Source: Tilletiopsis washingtonensis
Lineage: Eukaryota > Basidiomycota > Exobasidiomycetes > Entylomatales
NCBI RefSeq assembly: GCF_003144115.1
Contig: NW_020312015.1
Location: forward strand, 494,718-558,717
Direction of reading: 5' to 3'
Length of the DNA: 64,000 nucleotides
This document shows, in pieces, positions 1 to 11,638 of the stretch. Position numbers and translations under genes: made by a program. The first letter of the stretch is position 1. Each line of letters begins with the position of its first letter. The notes under the pieces were generated by a model, which worked only from the letters and a program-made list of their open reading frames with translations, was not told the origin of the DNA and did not search any database.

Positions 1-991
1 GCTCCATCTCGGCAGCGCGGACGGCACGCGGCGTCCAGCTGCTCATGGGAGCGGCCGACTCGGCGGCAAAGGGCGTCGAGTCGAAGCGCAGCGGCGCCTG
101 CCAGCGAGCGTCAAGGGCGGGCGAGATCGGGCTTGAGGGCACCGTGCTCTCGAAGCGGCCCGAGCTGAGGCGCGGTGCTCCGGGCATGACGGGAGCACCC
201 CAGCTGTGCAGCGTCGGCGTGGCCAACGGCGAAGAGAGCGAGGGAAGACGCGGAGTCATGTCGCCGCCAACGAGCGCCAGACCGCTCATCTCGGCGGCCA
301 TGGGCGAGTCGCCGCCGTGCAGCTGCAGGCCGAGACCCTCGACCTTCTCGTCGGAGGGCATCGAGCGCCAGCTGTTGCTGCCGGACGACGACGACGGGTG
401 CCACGTACCGCGACGGATCATGGGCAGGGCACCGGTGCGCAGACGAGGAGCGGCGGGCGGCGCCATGGAGCCACTGCCCGTGGTCCACTCAGCCGGCTGG
501 CCTGAGAAGACGCCGGTCGCCGAGGGGCGGAGCGCTGGCGGTGCCTGCATCTCGCCATCAGCGAGCACCTCCTGCTCGGAAGAGTAGAGCTCGGGCTGCG
601 CAGACGGCGGCGGCGAGTCGACGTTGAGCATCACGCTGAGGCCTGGCAGGCGCATGCGCTGCTGCACGCCACCGTGGGACGAGCTGGACTGGCTGTCCGG
701 CTTGCTGCCGTCGATGGGCGAGAGCTTCAGACCGGCGGTGACGGGCGTGGGCGGCAGACCATCGATGGAGATGGGGCTTCGCAGCGCGAACGCCTTGCTG
801 GAAGGACGCAGCGGGTCGGCAGAGGTGCTGGATCCATCGGCGCTGGCCATGGCGCTGTCGAGCGAGAGCGACGAGTTGAAGGAGGGCGAAGGCCACGGCC
901 GGGCCTCGCTCGCAGAGACGCGAGACGAGATGATGTCCGCCGGGCGCGGCTTGCCCGAACGGGTGCTGGAGAAGGAGCCGGAGGCCTGCAT
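1..991 (-). CDS. Ser/Pro-rich protein, N-terminal part, runs off left edge
   Basis: An open frame runs on the minus strand from an ATG at 991-989 to the window edge without a stop (about 330 residues). I do not recognise the family. The visible part is rich in Ser, Pro, Gly and Ala with many SP/TP pairs and short basic patches, which suggests a disordered, phosphorylated regulatory protein. No folded domain, signal peptide or membrane segment is seen. Codons end mostly in G or C, as in the confirmed genes. The sequence upstream of the ATG (about 1000-1500) is CT-rich on the coding strand, as in other leaders here, which supports this start. The C-terminal domain that would identify it lies outside the window. 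Confidence 0.6.
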   Translation of the reverse strand, partial: MQASGSFSSTRSGKPRPADIISSRVSASEARPWPSPSFNSSLSLDSAMASADGSSTSADPLRPSSKAFALRSPISIDGLPPTPVTAGLKLSPIDGSKPDSQSSSSHGGVQQRMRLPGLSVMLNVDSPPPSAQPELYSSEQEVLADGEMQAPPALRPSATGVFSGQPAEWTTGSGSMAPPAAPRLRTGALPMIRRGTWHPSSSSGSNSWRSMPSDEKVEGLGLQLHGGDSPMAAEMSGLALVGGDMTPRLPSLSSPLATPTLHSWGAPVMPGAPRLSSGRFESTVPSSPISPALDARWQAPLRFDSTPFAAESAAPMSSWTPRAVRAAEME

Positions 992-3900
992 TGTGAACTG
1001 CAGAGGTGTGAGCCTCCGGAGGCACACAGCGCAGCACTAGCAGACTCACGAGAGAAGATCTAGGAGAACGGAACTGGTGGGTGTGACTTTGTGCTGTCAC
1101 GAAGCGAGTGGATGCAGGAGATGCAGTAGAGGTGGGAAGTAAGAGGCCGGCCGTGCGAAATAGAGAGAGGCGAAAGCAGAAAGTCGTGCGACGAGAGGCG
1201 GCGGTGCGGATGCGGCGAGGACGAGGCGCAGACTTTGGCGGAGACGCAGAAAGAGATAGGCAGAGAAGCGTGGGCGAGAGAAGGAGAGATAGTAGGAGAG
1301 AGAGTGGTAGAGAGGAGACGAGACGAGACGAGGAACGGATGCGGAGCTGAAGGAAGGTGGTGTGCCGGTGTGTTGGCTGCGTGTCGGGGTGCGCGAGCGA
1401 GCGAGGCGCAAGAGGCGAAGGCGGATAGGCTAGTGGCGCACGGTCGGCGGTAGCTAGATTAGGCGAGACGGTACGGACTGACGGAACTGGAGGGAGAGAA
1501 GCGACGGAAGGATGATGGGCGCAGCGGTCAACGGCCAGCGGGCCGCTGCTTCTTATGGCGGCGGCGAGGGAGGGCAGCGTGGGCAGCGCGGGCAGGCGCG
1601 CCGGAGAGCAACACTTCGCGCCGCAGAGACCAACACCAGGCACGCCGCCCGTGTGTGCGCCGCCGGCCTGCACGCCGGCCGCTCAACGCTCGCGGTGGCG
1701 CTGGCTAGCGCGCCGCCTCTGCCGCCCGAGCGGTGAGATCGCGGCCGCTGCCCGGGCGCCGCCTGCTGCCGGCTGCGACGCTGCGTCTGCCTCGTGCTCT
1801 GCCTGCACCCTGCTCTGCCCTACCTGCCCGAAGGGGAAGTCGTCATGAGGTGCGATGCGCCGCCGCTCGCCCGCCCTCTCGTGCTCGTGTGCCTCTGTCA
1901 CGCCCGTGCCGCGTGCGCGTTTACCTTCAGCTTCGCGCCTGCCATGCGCATGCCGGGCGGCGTGTGGGCGTGTAGGAGCGGCGCAAGCACGGGGCGGCGT
2001 GCGGTGAGATGTGGCCCAGGGTGCTGCTGCTGCTGTGCTGCGGCGCTGCTGCTCCCGCGCTGGGGCTGGCGCTGCACGCCTCGGGGCGGCTCATCGTGCA
2101 CGGCGCGGCACGCACCGCGCGTGCGCGGCGCTGCCGCAGCAGCACGCGGGCAGTGTCCCGCACGCGGCCCATGTCACCTGCCTGCGGCTCCGCTCGCAGC
2201 TCGGCATGTGCGTCTGCCGCAGCTGCCAGCCTCATGCTGCTGCGCCGCTGCGCCGCACGACGCCGTCCATCCGTCCGCACACAGCTGCCATGCCTCAAGG
2301 GCACCTCGCTCAGCTGCCCGCCTCGTGCTGAGCAGCGCCACAGCGCCCTCAAGGGGGGGCACGGACCTATCGCCTCGCCCCTTGTCGCTCTCGCCCTTGC
2401 CCGATCCGCTGCCTCGGGTACGATGTCCTGCCGCGTGCTCCAGCGGCAGCCCGTCACGGGGCCATCGCCGACGGAGCACCTGCTCGTGCCCGTCACGGCA
2501 CGCGGGGCATGGCCGCTCGCGCCTGCAATCCGAGCACGAGGGAGGCAGCAGGAAGAGCAAGTTGGCGCTGGCAGGCAGCATATAGCATGTGGCCGTGGCA
2601 GGCGTGCAGCTCGTGGCGTGCAGCGTGCGAAGGACAAGCGTTCGCTTGAGCGCGATGCCGCGCTCAGTGCAGTGCAGCGACGGCGTCGCCTCGCTGGCAA
2701 CCAGCCTTGGAGGCTTCTTGCTTCTGGCTCTTCCTCTTTGGGCAAGGCGGCGGACGTACTGCGGCGCAGCGAGACTTTGCCCGTGCGATCGCGAGGTGCG
2801 CGCTTGCCGGACTGTCCGCTGCGGACTGCCACCGAAGGAAGGGCCTCGCGGCGCAGGCCATCGAATCGCGTGCACATGAACGGAGCCGGCTTCTCTCTCG
2901 ACGCCCGCTGCTCCGCCACTCCAGAACTGCGACCGTCGCCGGCCGTCGGCGCCGGGAGGGGTCGTCGGCGTTGGCGCGTGCGCTGGCCCTCGGCCACAGC
3001 ACCGCGCCGCTGCCCTTTCCCATGTGGGCGACGGCTGCCGCGGCGCGCCGGGCGCTAGAGGGCGGAAATCAAGCTCAGCGTGCAGTCGGCCGCGACGCTA
3101 CGACGCAGAAGGCAGGAGCAGCTGCGGCACCCGGCAACTGATGCTGCGGACGGAGGAAGTGGCGCTCGACGCGTGCAGCGCCGGTCGGCGGGTGAGGAGG
3201 CGCGCGAGATGGACGAGCAGAGCGGCAGCCGCGCGTGGTGAGCGGGCGGCGGGCACATGGGCACATGGGCAGCGCCGGCGTCGGCATCCGCGCCGGACCC
3301 TGCGCTGGCGCAGGTGTTGGACTCGGGCACGCGAGCAGTCTTCGCGCCTCGGCGTGCCTGCAGATCATCGCCGCTCCCACGCTCGGCGGAAGAGCGTGAG
3401 AGCGCCGGCCGGAGGCTGTCTCATCACCCCGCCGCTCTTTCGTGGAGGCGGTCTCAGTAGGGAGCTCACTCAACGCTGCAGGATATTTGCTCTCACCTCG
3501 GGGCCTACGGTCTTGGTGCTCCCTGTTGAGCGCAGAGCACGCCAAACCGCCGGGCGTCGGCACTTCGCCAGTGTTGAGCTCGTGTCGAGAAATGCGCACG
3601 GGCCAACGCGGCGCAGATCGAGCTGCGAAGACAGCAAGGCACGGCGCCAGTCATGAGCGTCGACGCTCGGCGTCGATCATCGCGAATATTTTGCGCCTTC
3701 GGCCGGGCCAGATTTGGCGTGCGGGGAAGGAGGCCAGCCGAGAGAGCAGCTGCGCTTGGGGGAGAGCTGCTCAGGTACGCTGCGTGAGGTGCGTCTGGCC
3801 TCGAGAAGTCTCGCACGGCAGACATCGGCGGCTATCTCGTGCCACAAAGGAGGAAGGGGGCGGCCCCGGGAGGCGGGACGCCGTGGCGGCACGGGGCGGG

Positions 3901-4824
3901 ATGCGCATGACGAGCGCGAAATGCACCCGCGCGCGGCGGGCTGCGGAAGCGCACGCGGCTGGCCCGGCTGCTGCGGCAAGCAGCTGCTTGTTGCCAAAGG
4001 AGGCCTGAGCGGTGAAAGCGCTTGTCATGAGGGCTGTTGACATTAAGGGCCATCCTGCGGCTGGGGCGCGCTGCTGCTATCGCTGCGAGGGCGCGAGGAG
4101 GAGAAGCGGCAGCCAGCACGCGAGCACGCGACCCGAGGTCCCTTTGTCCTCTGGGCTCGCTCAGGATTGATTTGCACCATCCTCTCTCACAGACGCACTG
4201 CGCCTGCCAGTCTGAGTCTCGTTCAGGAGCCCAGGCGGGTATGAATGGTGTGCCCTGAGCCTTCAGAGCAGCCCGTTCGACGCCGAGGGCCGACATCGCA
4301 CGACGACGAGCAGCAGCCATGATGCGCGCAGGCGGCGCGGCGAGCCGCACGAGAAGGGCGAGTCGGCCGAGGCGTGCAGCGGGCGCGGCGCGCGCTGGGC
4401 CCGCCCGCAGCGGGAGCGGCTGGCTGGCGTGCGCTGCCGCGCGCTGCTGCCGGCCTGCCCGCGCGCGCCGCTTCTGCTGCTTGCGGCGGCCTCGCACGCA
4501 GCTCGGCTCGCTGCTGCTGCTGGCCGTGCCTGATCCCTCGATCCTTCATCTGCCCTCCAGCCTGCTCTCACCTGCTCCTCACCACATCTGCCTCGCCTTC
4601 TCACACACACCTACGCAGCAGAGTGGCCCGCCTGACCGACTCGTCACCCCGCGCCTCAGCTGCTCTCGCTCGGCTCTCGCAGCGCTCCACCCCGCTGTGC
4701 GGCCGCCAGCGTTCCGCACGCGCTCTTCTGCTGCGGTCCTGTGCGTGAGTGCTGGCCAGCAGCGCTCAGCCACCGCATCTGCTGACGCTTCGCCGCAGCT
4801 TGAGCAAGTCCGCTTGGCAGCACC
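992..4824. other. Long gene-poor region between divergent genes
   Basis: This 3.8 kb lies between the left-edge gene (minus) and the CENP-B-type regulator (plus), so it holds both promoters and leaders. The frames open here are Arg/Ala/Pro-rich on both strands at once, which is what random high-GC DNA gives. I saw no splice-linked exons, conserved domain, tRNA-like fold or transposon end. CT-rich leaders are visible near 1000-1500 (for the minus gene) and 4540-4700 (for the plus gene). The middle could carry a noncoding RNA, but nothing in the sequence shows one. Confidence 0.55.
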
Positions 4825-7298
4825 ATGGCGCCGCGGACACGCAACCAGCAGGCCGGCGGCTCACTGCTCGCCGGCAGCCCGCAGCAGCCGCAGCAGAGCA
4901 TGACGCCCGGCTCGGTGCAGCAGAGCGCCGCTCAGTCGCAGCAACAGCAGCAGCAGCAGCAGCAGCAACAGTTCCAGCAGCAGCTGCGGCAACAGCAGCA
5001 GCTGCGGCAACAGCAGCAGCAGCAACAGCAGCAACAGCACGATCCTCGCCTCTCGCCGCAGCACAGCCAGCTGCAGCAGGCGCACCCGGACGAGCTCATG
5101 GCGGCGCACGACGCGGCCTCGCAAGAAGGCCAGCTGGCCGCGTTCGCGCACCTCCAGTCGACGCCGCAGCACAACATGCCCATGATGAACTCGCACTCGC
5201 AGCCCATCCCGTCGCCGCACGACTACTCGCCCTACGCGCACCACCACCACCACGCACACGCCATGAGCTCGAGCCAGTCGCAGCAGCAGGTGCGCTCCGG
5301 CGAGTGGGACGCGCAGCCGCCGCAGATGCTCGACCTGCCCGTGGCGCCGTCGCAGGTGAGTGTGCGCTGCATCGCCTGATTATGCCGCCCTGCTCACCGT
5401 GTCCTCTGCAGTCGTCGCCGACGCCGATGCAGCGCGCCATGTCGTCGGCCGCGATGCCGTACTCGTTCCGCACCGCGTCGCGCTCGCTGGGCCAGGCGGC
5501 CGAGGCCGCATCGGTCAGCGACGGCTTCCTGCGTCTTTCGGGCCTGCCCCGCCGGCCATTCGCCCACTCGCACAGCCACTCGTCGTCGACGGCCTCAGCA
5601 TCCGGCACATGCACGCCGTCGCTGTCGCGCTCGCTGTCGCCGTCGTCGAGCATCACGTCGAGCTTCACCATCGCCACGGCGCCCTCGATCCCCGCGGCGT
5701 CGCTGGCAGGCAAGTCAAAAACGCGCCTCAGCAACATCGACCGCAAGCGCATCTGCGAGTTCGCCAACGAGCACCCCGAGCTGCGCCAGGAGACCGTCGG
5801 CACGCACTTTGGCGTCGAGCGCTCGACGGTCAGCAAGATTCTCAAGGAGAAGGAGAAGTGGCTCAACATCGACGAGGAGCGCGAGGGCCACATTGTCAAG
5901 CACCGGTGCGTGGCACGAGCAGCTGAGGATGTGGTCATAACTGGCTTGCTGACCGTATCGTCCACCAGCAACGCCCGCTTCCCCAAGATCGAGATTGTCC
6001 TCACCGGCTGGATTCAAGCCAATGGCGGCCCGCTCTCCGACCGCACGCTCATGGAGAAGGCTGCCGCCATCGCTCGTGAGCAGGGCGAGACGACGTTCCG
6101 CGCCAGCGCCGGTTGGGTCGTCAAGTTCCGCGAGCGGCTACGACGCAACACGGGCATCGGCAGTCCCATCGCCCCGCGCGTGCCGTCGTCGAGTGCCGCA
6201 CCGACGCCGTCGCCTATCGGCACGTCGTCGCTCGGCCGCATTCCCGCTCCGAGCCCGGCTGGCCCGCCTGCTGCGCCGCTCGGCGCAGTCCTCAACGAAC
6301 ACGACGCTCGCCGTGCGGCTCTCGAACAGGCCGACCAGCAAGGTCTCTCGGCGTCGGCCGCTGCCGCCGCAGCAGAAGCAGCAGCAGCCTCTGCCGCTCA
6401 AGCGCGCACCGCAGCCAATGCCGACTCCATCGCCGCCCATGGCCAAATTACACCACGAGCCGCCAAGCGCCGCGCCGATCTGATGCTGCAAGGTGCTCTG
6501 CCGATGCCGTCAACCCACGAACAGCTCTCAAAACGCCTGCGCAGCCGCACTAGCACCGGCCCAGGCGGACGCACCTCGACGCCGCCGTATACCTCCTCTG
6601 GCTCTTCGGGCAGTGGCATGCGCAACGACGACCGCTCGAGCATGCAGCACATGCAGAGCCACGACGATACCCACATGCAGAGCATGGCGTCGATGCTCGG
6701 CCCGGCCTTCGAGCAGCAAGCGCCGCACGGGACGTATGGCCATGCAGAGATGCAAGCCATCTCGCCGGAACAGCACGGCCAGCCACTCAAGGACGTCGCC
6801 GCCAACAGCCTAGGCCTCGCCGCTGCCGGCTACACGGCCGCATCGCCCAACCCCTTCGCGCCGCCTCGCGAGCTGGGCAACGGCGCGAGACTGAGCCACT
6901 CGCTCAGCGGCACCAACGGCGATAGCACGTTCGACACCTCGACGAGCGCATGCACGCACGATGACTCTGGCGTCGCGGGGCTCGTGAGCGTCTCGAGCAC
7001 CTCGTCTCCCGGCGGCGGCAACGAGCGAATGGACGATGGTGAAGCCTCACCGTGCCACTCGAGCGCAGGCTCGCGCAGCTCCGAGCAGCCTGTCACGGTG
7101 CATGAAGCGCAGCGGTCCGTCGACACCATCATCCGCTTCCTGCGCGAGCATCCCAACATGGCGCGCCGCGACGAGGAGTTCCTGCTCTGGGGCCAGCTCA
7201 AGGGCTACCTCAACGCGACGCTCGAGATCGAGAATCAGAATGGCGCCGCAGCTGGGCGCGAGGACCAGCAGAACGCTACGCCGAGGATCGGCAACTAA
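4825..7298 (+). CDS. CENP-B-type HTH DNA-binding regulator with polyQ N-terminus
   Basis: Three exons (4825..5355, 5412..5905, 5969..7298) encode 784 residues in consistent phase. Residues 39-71 are a Gln-rich tract. Residues about 283-330 form a CENP-B N-terminal/Psq-like helix-turn-helix, and about 340-400 form the second, CENP-B/Tc5-type helix-turn-helix (FPKIEIVLTGWI ... TFRASAGWVVKFRERL). The pair binds DNA. The DDE nuclease core of pogo transposases, from which this fold derives, is absent, so this is a host regulator like fission-yeast Abp1/Cbh or budding-yeast Pdc2 rather than a transposase. The rest is Ser/Pro/Gln-rich and low-complexity. A conserved-looking helical C-terminus (about residues 725-775) may mediate protein contacts. 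Target genes cannot be told from sequence. Confidence 0.88.
4939..5037 (+). repeat. CAG/CAA tract encoding polyglutamine
   Basis: This tract of CAG with interspersed CAA, CTG and CGG codons lies in exon 1 of the CENP-B-type regulator. It encodes mostly Gln (residues 39-71). The CAA interruptions should limit slippage. Length may still vary between strains. Confidence 0.9.
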
Positions 7299-9210
7299 TT
7301 TCGGCCGTGCGCTCTCCCAAAAGGCCTCGTCGTCAGCTCGACGCAGCCAATTCGCCTGAAGCTGCTATTGCAAGCCAGCGTCACTCCGCTCATCCTCGCC
7401 AACGTCCGACTCTCGCCCGCTGAATAACCTCGGCCAAGTCGCTCCAGCAACCCCTCGTCTCTCTACACCCTCGAGCTCCTCCGCTTGGCCTTCTCTTCTT
7501 CTCTCTGCATCACGCACCTTGCTTCCGCTGCACATTTCTTCGTTTGAACTAACGCAGGCGCTCTACGCCCTCCCACACACACCCGCATCGGCACGCTCTT
7601 CTCCCCTTGCTCTCTACACATCTACACCCACAGCATCTTCTCAGCGCTCCCTCGCTCCCTCACGACCACACATCCCAACATCAAACAACCAGCACATGTC
7701 CATCCCACACACACACACATCTCAAACACACAACAAGACAAGATCGAAAGTCAAAAGCAAATGACAGACCGTCCCTCGCATGAAGCTTCGGCATGGCGCT
7801 GGTGCGGAGCGGGCCTGAGCCGCAGCGCTGGAGTGCGGCCGGCCTCGAGGGCACCGCTCCTGCCCGGTCTCCGCGCCCGACGCGGCCCGTGCGGTCTCTG
7901 TGTCCTGCGTCCTAAGCGCAGAGCGAGCAGCGAGCGGCTGCATGCTGGATGTCGATCTGAAGTTCCTGCGAGGCTGCGCACAGACCCTTCCCATTGCCCG
8001 CGACGGGCGCAGGAGACGAGGCGCCCGCACATCTGTGTCCCCAGCGTGTGGGCGCAGCTCGCAGTGGAGGCCATGCACTCCTGCATGTCGTGATGCGGCG
8101 CACGCAAGGGCCCGCGAGAGCAGATCCTCACCGACGCCGACGAGCGCCGACAGCGGCTCAGGGGGCGTATATACGCCGCAAATAGGTGCACTCGCCCTGA
8201 TCGGCGGCCCTTCAGACAGGAGCTTGTTCGCAGCTGCGCAGGCGGCGAGGGGGCAGCAGCAGCACCCCTCTCGGCGTCGGCGTCGGCGTCGGCGTCAGGC
8301 ACGGCGCGGGCAGCCCGCACGCCGCGCGCACGCGAGCGAGCCGGCGGCTCGGCGGAGTGTGGCGGCGGCATGAGGAGAGGAGAAGGCGGCGGCGCAGCAA
8401 CGCACGCAGCAGCGCTGCAGGCCGCCTGGCTGTGGCGCTTCGCATGCCGCAGCGCGAGTGAGCCGCTCGCGCTCCGCAGCCGCAGCCGCAGCCGCCGACT
8501 CTCTCGCTCGTTGTTGTGCTGCTCGGCCCGACGGCAGGCCGCTGTGCTCCAAGCGACATGCTGCGGCCAGCAAGAGAGCGCTGATGGTGCTTCCCGCTCG
8601 GCTGCCGGCGCGGTGCCGATGCGAGCTGCGCGCCGCGGGCAGCGAGCGCGCGGCGAGTCGCGGCTCATGGCGGAGGCGAGGCAACACGCGACACACACGC
8701 GCGCCTTCGCAAGCGCCGCTCAGCCGCGCCCGCCCGGCGGCAGCAGCTGCAGCGGCCGACGCGAGAGCACCGCACCGAGAGGCTGCCGCTCGGAGCGCCT
8801 GCAGCAGCGCCAGCGACCGCAAGCTGCCCCGACCTCCTCTGTCCGATCAAGAGAGCTTGCTGCGCCGGCCAAAGTCCGGGCCTCGCGCTTCATCAGCCTC
8901 TTGCCTCCGCACCACTCCCTCCTCTCCCCTCCAGCTCGTTCCCCTTAGCCCCCGCACGTTCCCCTTCCTCGTCACTTCGACCCAGCAGCGCTGCGCCGAA
9001 GCCCCTCTCAGCCCCCCTCATCCGGCAGCACCCGTGCGGCGCACGACACCGCACACCGCATCCGCTGCAAATAGCCTCCTCCCGGCTTCGCCCCTGTGCC
9101 TTGGCCGCCCGAGCTTTCTCTCTTCTCTCCGCTCGCAGCGCGTTCGCTCGCTGAGCCTGCTCTCCATCCGACCCTCCGTCCGCTCCTTCCCTCACCACCA
9201 CACGCCCGGC
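7299..9210. other. Intergenic: regulator 3' UTR and deacetylase promoter
   Basis: No gene is recognised in this 1.9 kb. The first 450 bases are C/T- and CA-rich and look like the 3' UTR of the upstream gene. A perfect 14-bp palindrome with a TATATA core lies at 8164-8177, four GGCGTC hexamers at 8273-8296, and a pyrimidine-rich leader from about 8890 to 9200 just before the deacetylase start. Confidence 0.5.
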
Positions 9211-10572
9211 ATGCATCTCACGCTCCCCCTCGTCTCTCTGGCGCTCAGCGTCGCCAGCTCCGCCCTCGCCTCGGTGGGCTCGGAGCAGCGCATGGTGCAG
9301 ATGGGTGCCTCGCAGCGCCGTGCACTCGAGGCGCGCAACCTGGCGCTCTCGCAGCTCTCGCCCAACGTGCGCGCCGAGCTCGAGAAGCGCGACCCGAGCG
9401 AGTACACGCTGCACTACGAGCACCTCCTGGCTCGCGATGACGACGACGACGAGGAGGAGAGCGAGCTCGAGGAGATCGTCGATGAGCTCTTCGAGGGCGA
9501 GGTGCCGTCTCTCGGCAAGCGCGGCGCGCAGAAGTTCGACGCTGGTGGACCGGCGCACGATGGTGCGGCGACGTGGGTCAACGGCCATGGCCCCGGCATC
9601 GGTCGCTGCGCCAACGGCAAGGCTGCCATCACTGTGAGTCTTGACGGGAGCGGCAGGCAAGGAGGGCCGTCCATCGGCTCTTGGACCACTTCCTGACACC
9701 CGCGCCCAGTTCGATGACGGACCGTACGACTGGCACGCCGAGATTGCGCAGATGTTCCACGACAACCAGATGAAGACGACGTACTTCGTCAACGGCAACA
9801 GTGCGTGCATGCTCGTCGTCGTCGCCCGCGCCGGTGCTGTGACCGTGTACTGACGCCATGCCTTTGCAGACTGGCGCTGCATCTACGACGAGCCGCAGGT
9901 GACGGCCATGCAGACGGCCCTCGCCACGGGCAGCGTCATGTACGCCTCGCACTCGTGGTCGCACCCCAACTTCACGCAGCTCACGATGGACGAGATCGAC
10001 ACTCAGGTGAGCCGACCTCGTGTGTGAGAGCTCCGCCAGACATCGCTGATCATCCTGCCAGGTCTCGCTGCTCGAGGATGCCCTCTTCGCCACCATCGGC
10101 CGCGTGCCGCGTCTGATCCGCCCGCCGTTCGGCGAGACGAACCTCAAAATCAACCAGCACCTGAAGGACCGCTGGGGACTCGAGGTCGTGCAGTGGAAGC
10201 AGGATGCCGGCGATGGACTCGGCGCCACGGTCGCGCAGGAGAAGGCGCAGTACAAGAGCTTCAAGAAGGGCGACGACATTCTCATTCTGCAGCACGAGGT
10301 GAGTCACGCGAGCCGGAGTCGTCTACGACCTCCTCGCCTTGCGGCCCCACTCCCGCAACGCTGACACTGATGCACGCCACTAGACGCACGAGACGAGCAT
10401 CCACCAGGTGATCCCGTACGCGCTCAAGCAGTTCAAGAAGAAGGGCATCAAGAGCGTCACGGCGGCCAAGTGCCTCACGAAGCAGCCGAGCCCGTACAAG
10501 GTCACCGCCAAGCCGGGCACGCGCAACGACAACTGGACCTGTGTGGGCAAGCCGCAGCCGGGCAGCAACTGA
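9211..10572 (+). CDS. Secreted chitin/polysaccharide deacetylase (CE4)
   Basis: Five exons (9211..9633, 9710..9800, 9870..10006, 10062..10298, 10384..10572) give 358 residues. Residues 1-20 are a signal peptide. An acidic, probably cleaved pro-region (DDDDDEEE) precedes the catalytic domain. Carbohydrate esterase 4 motifs are present: TFDDGP at 141-146, with the catalytic and metal Asp pair; HSWSH at 199-203, giving the two metal His; and RPPFG at 237-241. Motifs 4 and 5 are altered (WKQDAGDG and LILQHE, where LxLHD is usual). The enzyme should remove acetyl groups from chitin or related N-acetylglucosamine polymers in the cell wall or outside the cell. The C-terminus has no clear GPI signal, so it is likely secreted. 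Substrate choice cannot be read from sequence. Confidence 0.92.
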
Positions 10573-11638
10573 GCTCGAGTCGAGACGCCAGAAAGGCGCG
10601 CCGTGCGCGGTCTCTTGCATCACGCATCCTCTCACAGTCGCTTGGCAGCATCCGAGCTCGCTCGTAGCATCGTTCACATGCCATCCCCCGCCTCTTTCCT
10701 TCCCACACACCATCGCGCCTCGTACAGACAGCGCACCCACACACACACATCATTATCTACAGAACACCGTGACGATCCTTTTACTCCCTCTTTCTTGTCG
10801 ACTTGTCAATGACAGCAGACCCATCTTCACGCTTCACGCTCCTGCTCGGGCGGCGGCGCTGCATGGGAGGAAACAGAGTACGGCTCGGGCACGGCGGCCG
10901 AGCTTGACGATGAGCCTCGGCGGAGGAAGCGGACGTCGAGTGCAGATGAGGCCCAGGTCCGAGCGCGGCGTCTGGCTCGATGCCAGTGATGACCTCACCA
11001 CGCCCCTCTGCAGCGCCTCGAGGGGGCAGTGCGTGCTGATGCGTGATGCGGCGCAGAGGCGCGGCAGAGGAACGTTCCGCGGGCGCGCGCAGCTGCCGCC
11101 CATCAGCTGCGTCCTCGGAGCGTCCGGCGCAGGCTGCCCTCGCTGCAGCGCACAGAGTCGGATGGAGTGAGCGACTTGTGAGTGTCCAGATGATCGGCTT
11201 GCGAAGACGCGCAGTCTGTGAGTCGTCATTGCAGATCGCAGCTGCTGCCCGTCAGTCGCTGCCCCGGCGCTGCTCCCACGCCCCACGCAGCCCCTGAGCG
11301 TTGATCGGGGCCTGCAGCAGCCTGGGCTTGGCGTGCGCCGCGCAGCTCAAAGCACGCGCCTCGACGCGCCGCGCGCCCAGCGCAACGTCCGTCATGCATC
11401 CCATCCCCCGTCTCGTCTCTTGCTGCCTGCGCTAACGCCTCTCGTCTCACGCCCGCCTCACGTCTCACGCCTCACGATCTCACGCCTCACGACCCTCTCA
11501 CGCCCTCACGATCCTGTCTCACGACTCCATCCCCAGTGACGCCCTCTCGCGACTGCTGCTCCCTCGCCTCCATCTCCTAGCCTCTCCTCTCCCTCGGCCC
11601 GCGTCGCGCTCGTCGCGCACGCGCACGCCGCCGCCGCC
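10573..11638. other. Intergenic: deacetylase 3' UTR and DUF300 promoter
   Basis: No gene is recognised. The left part is CA-rich 3' UTR. From about 11390 to 11630 the plus strand is strongly pyrimidine-rich with repeated CTCACG(C/A) units, the leader of the DUF300 gene. The open frames between are Arg/Ala-rich shadows. Confidence 0.55.
11470..11530 (+). repeat. Imperfect CTCACG repeats in the DUF300 leader
   Basis: Short units close to CTCACG(C/A)CT recur between about 11440 and 11525, just upstream of the ATG at 11639. They resemble a degenerate pyrimidine-rich leader repeat. No function is evident. Confidence 0.5.

Noticed and set aside
558-1673. Minus-strand frame of 371 residues
   Set aside because: Arg/Ser/Ala-rich, in a different frame from the left-edge gene and covering its leader; shadow of GC-rich sequence.
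1794-3656. Several long overlapping plus and minus frames, one beginning with a Leu-rich signal-like stretch
   Set aside because: Composition is Arg/Ala/Pro/Cys-rich on both strands and no splice-linked continuation exists. The signal-like start is chance in CTG-rich DNA.
4825-7298. CENP-B/pogo-like gene considered as a DNA transposon
   Set aside because: No DDE catalytic core, no terminal inverted repeats or target duplication seen, and it contains spliced host-like introns.
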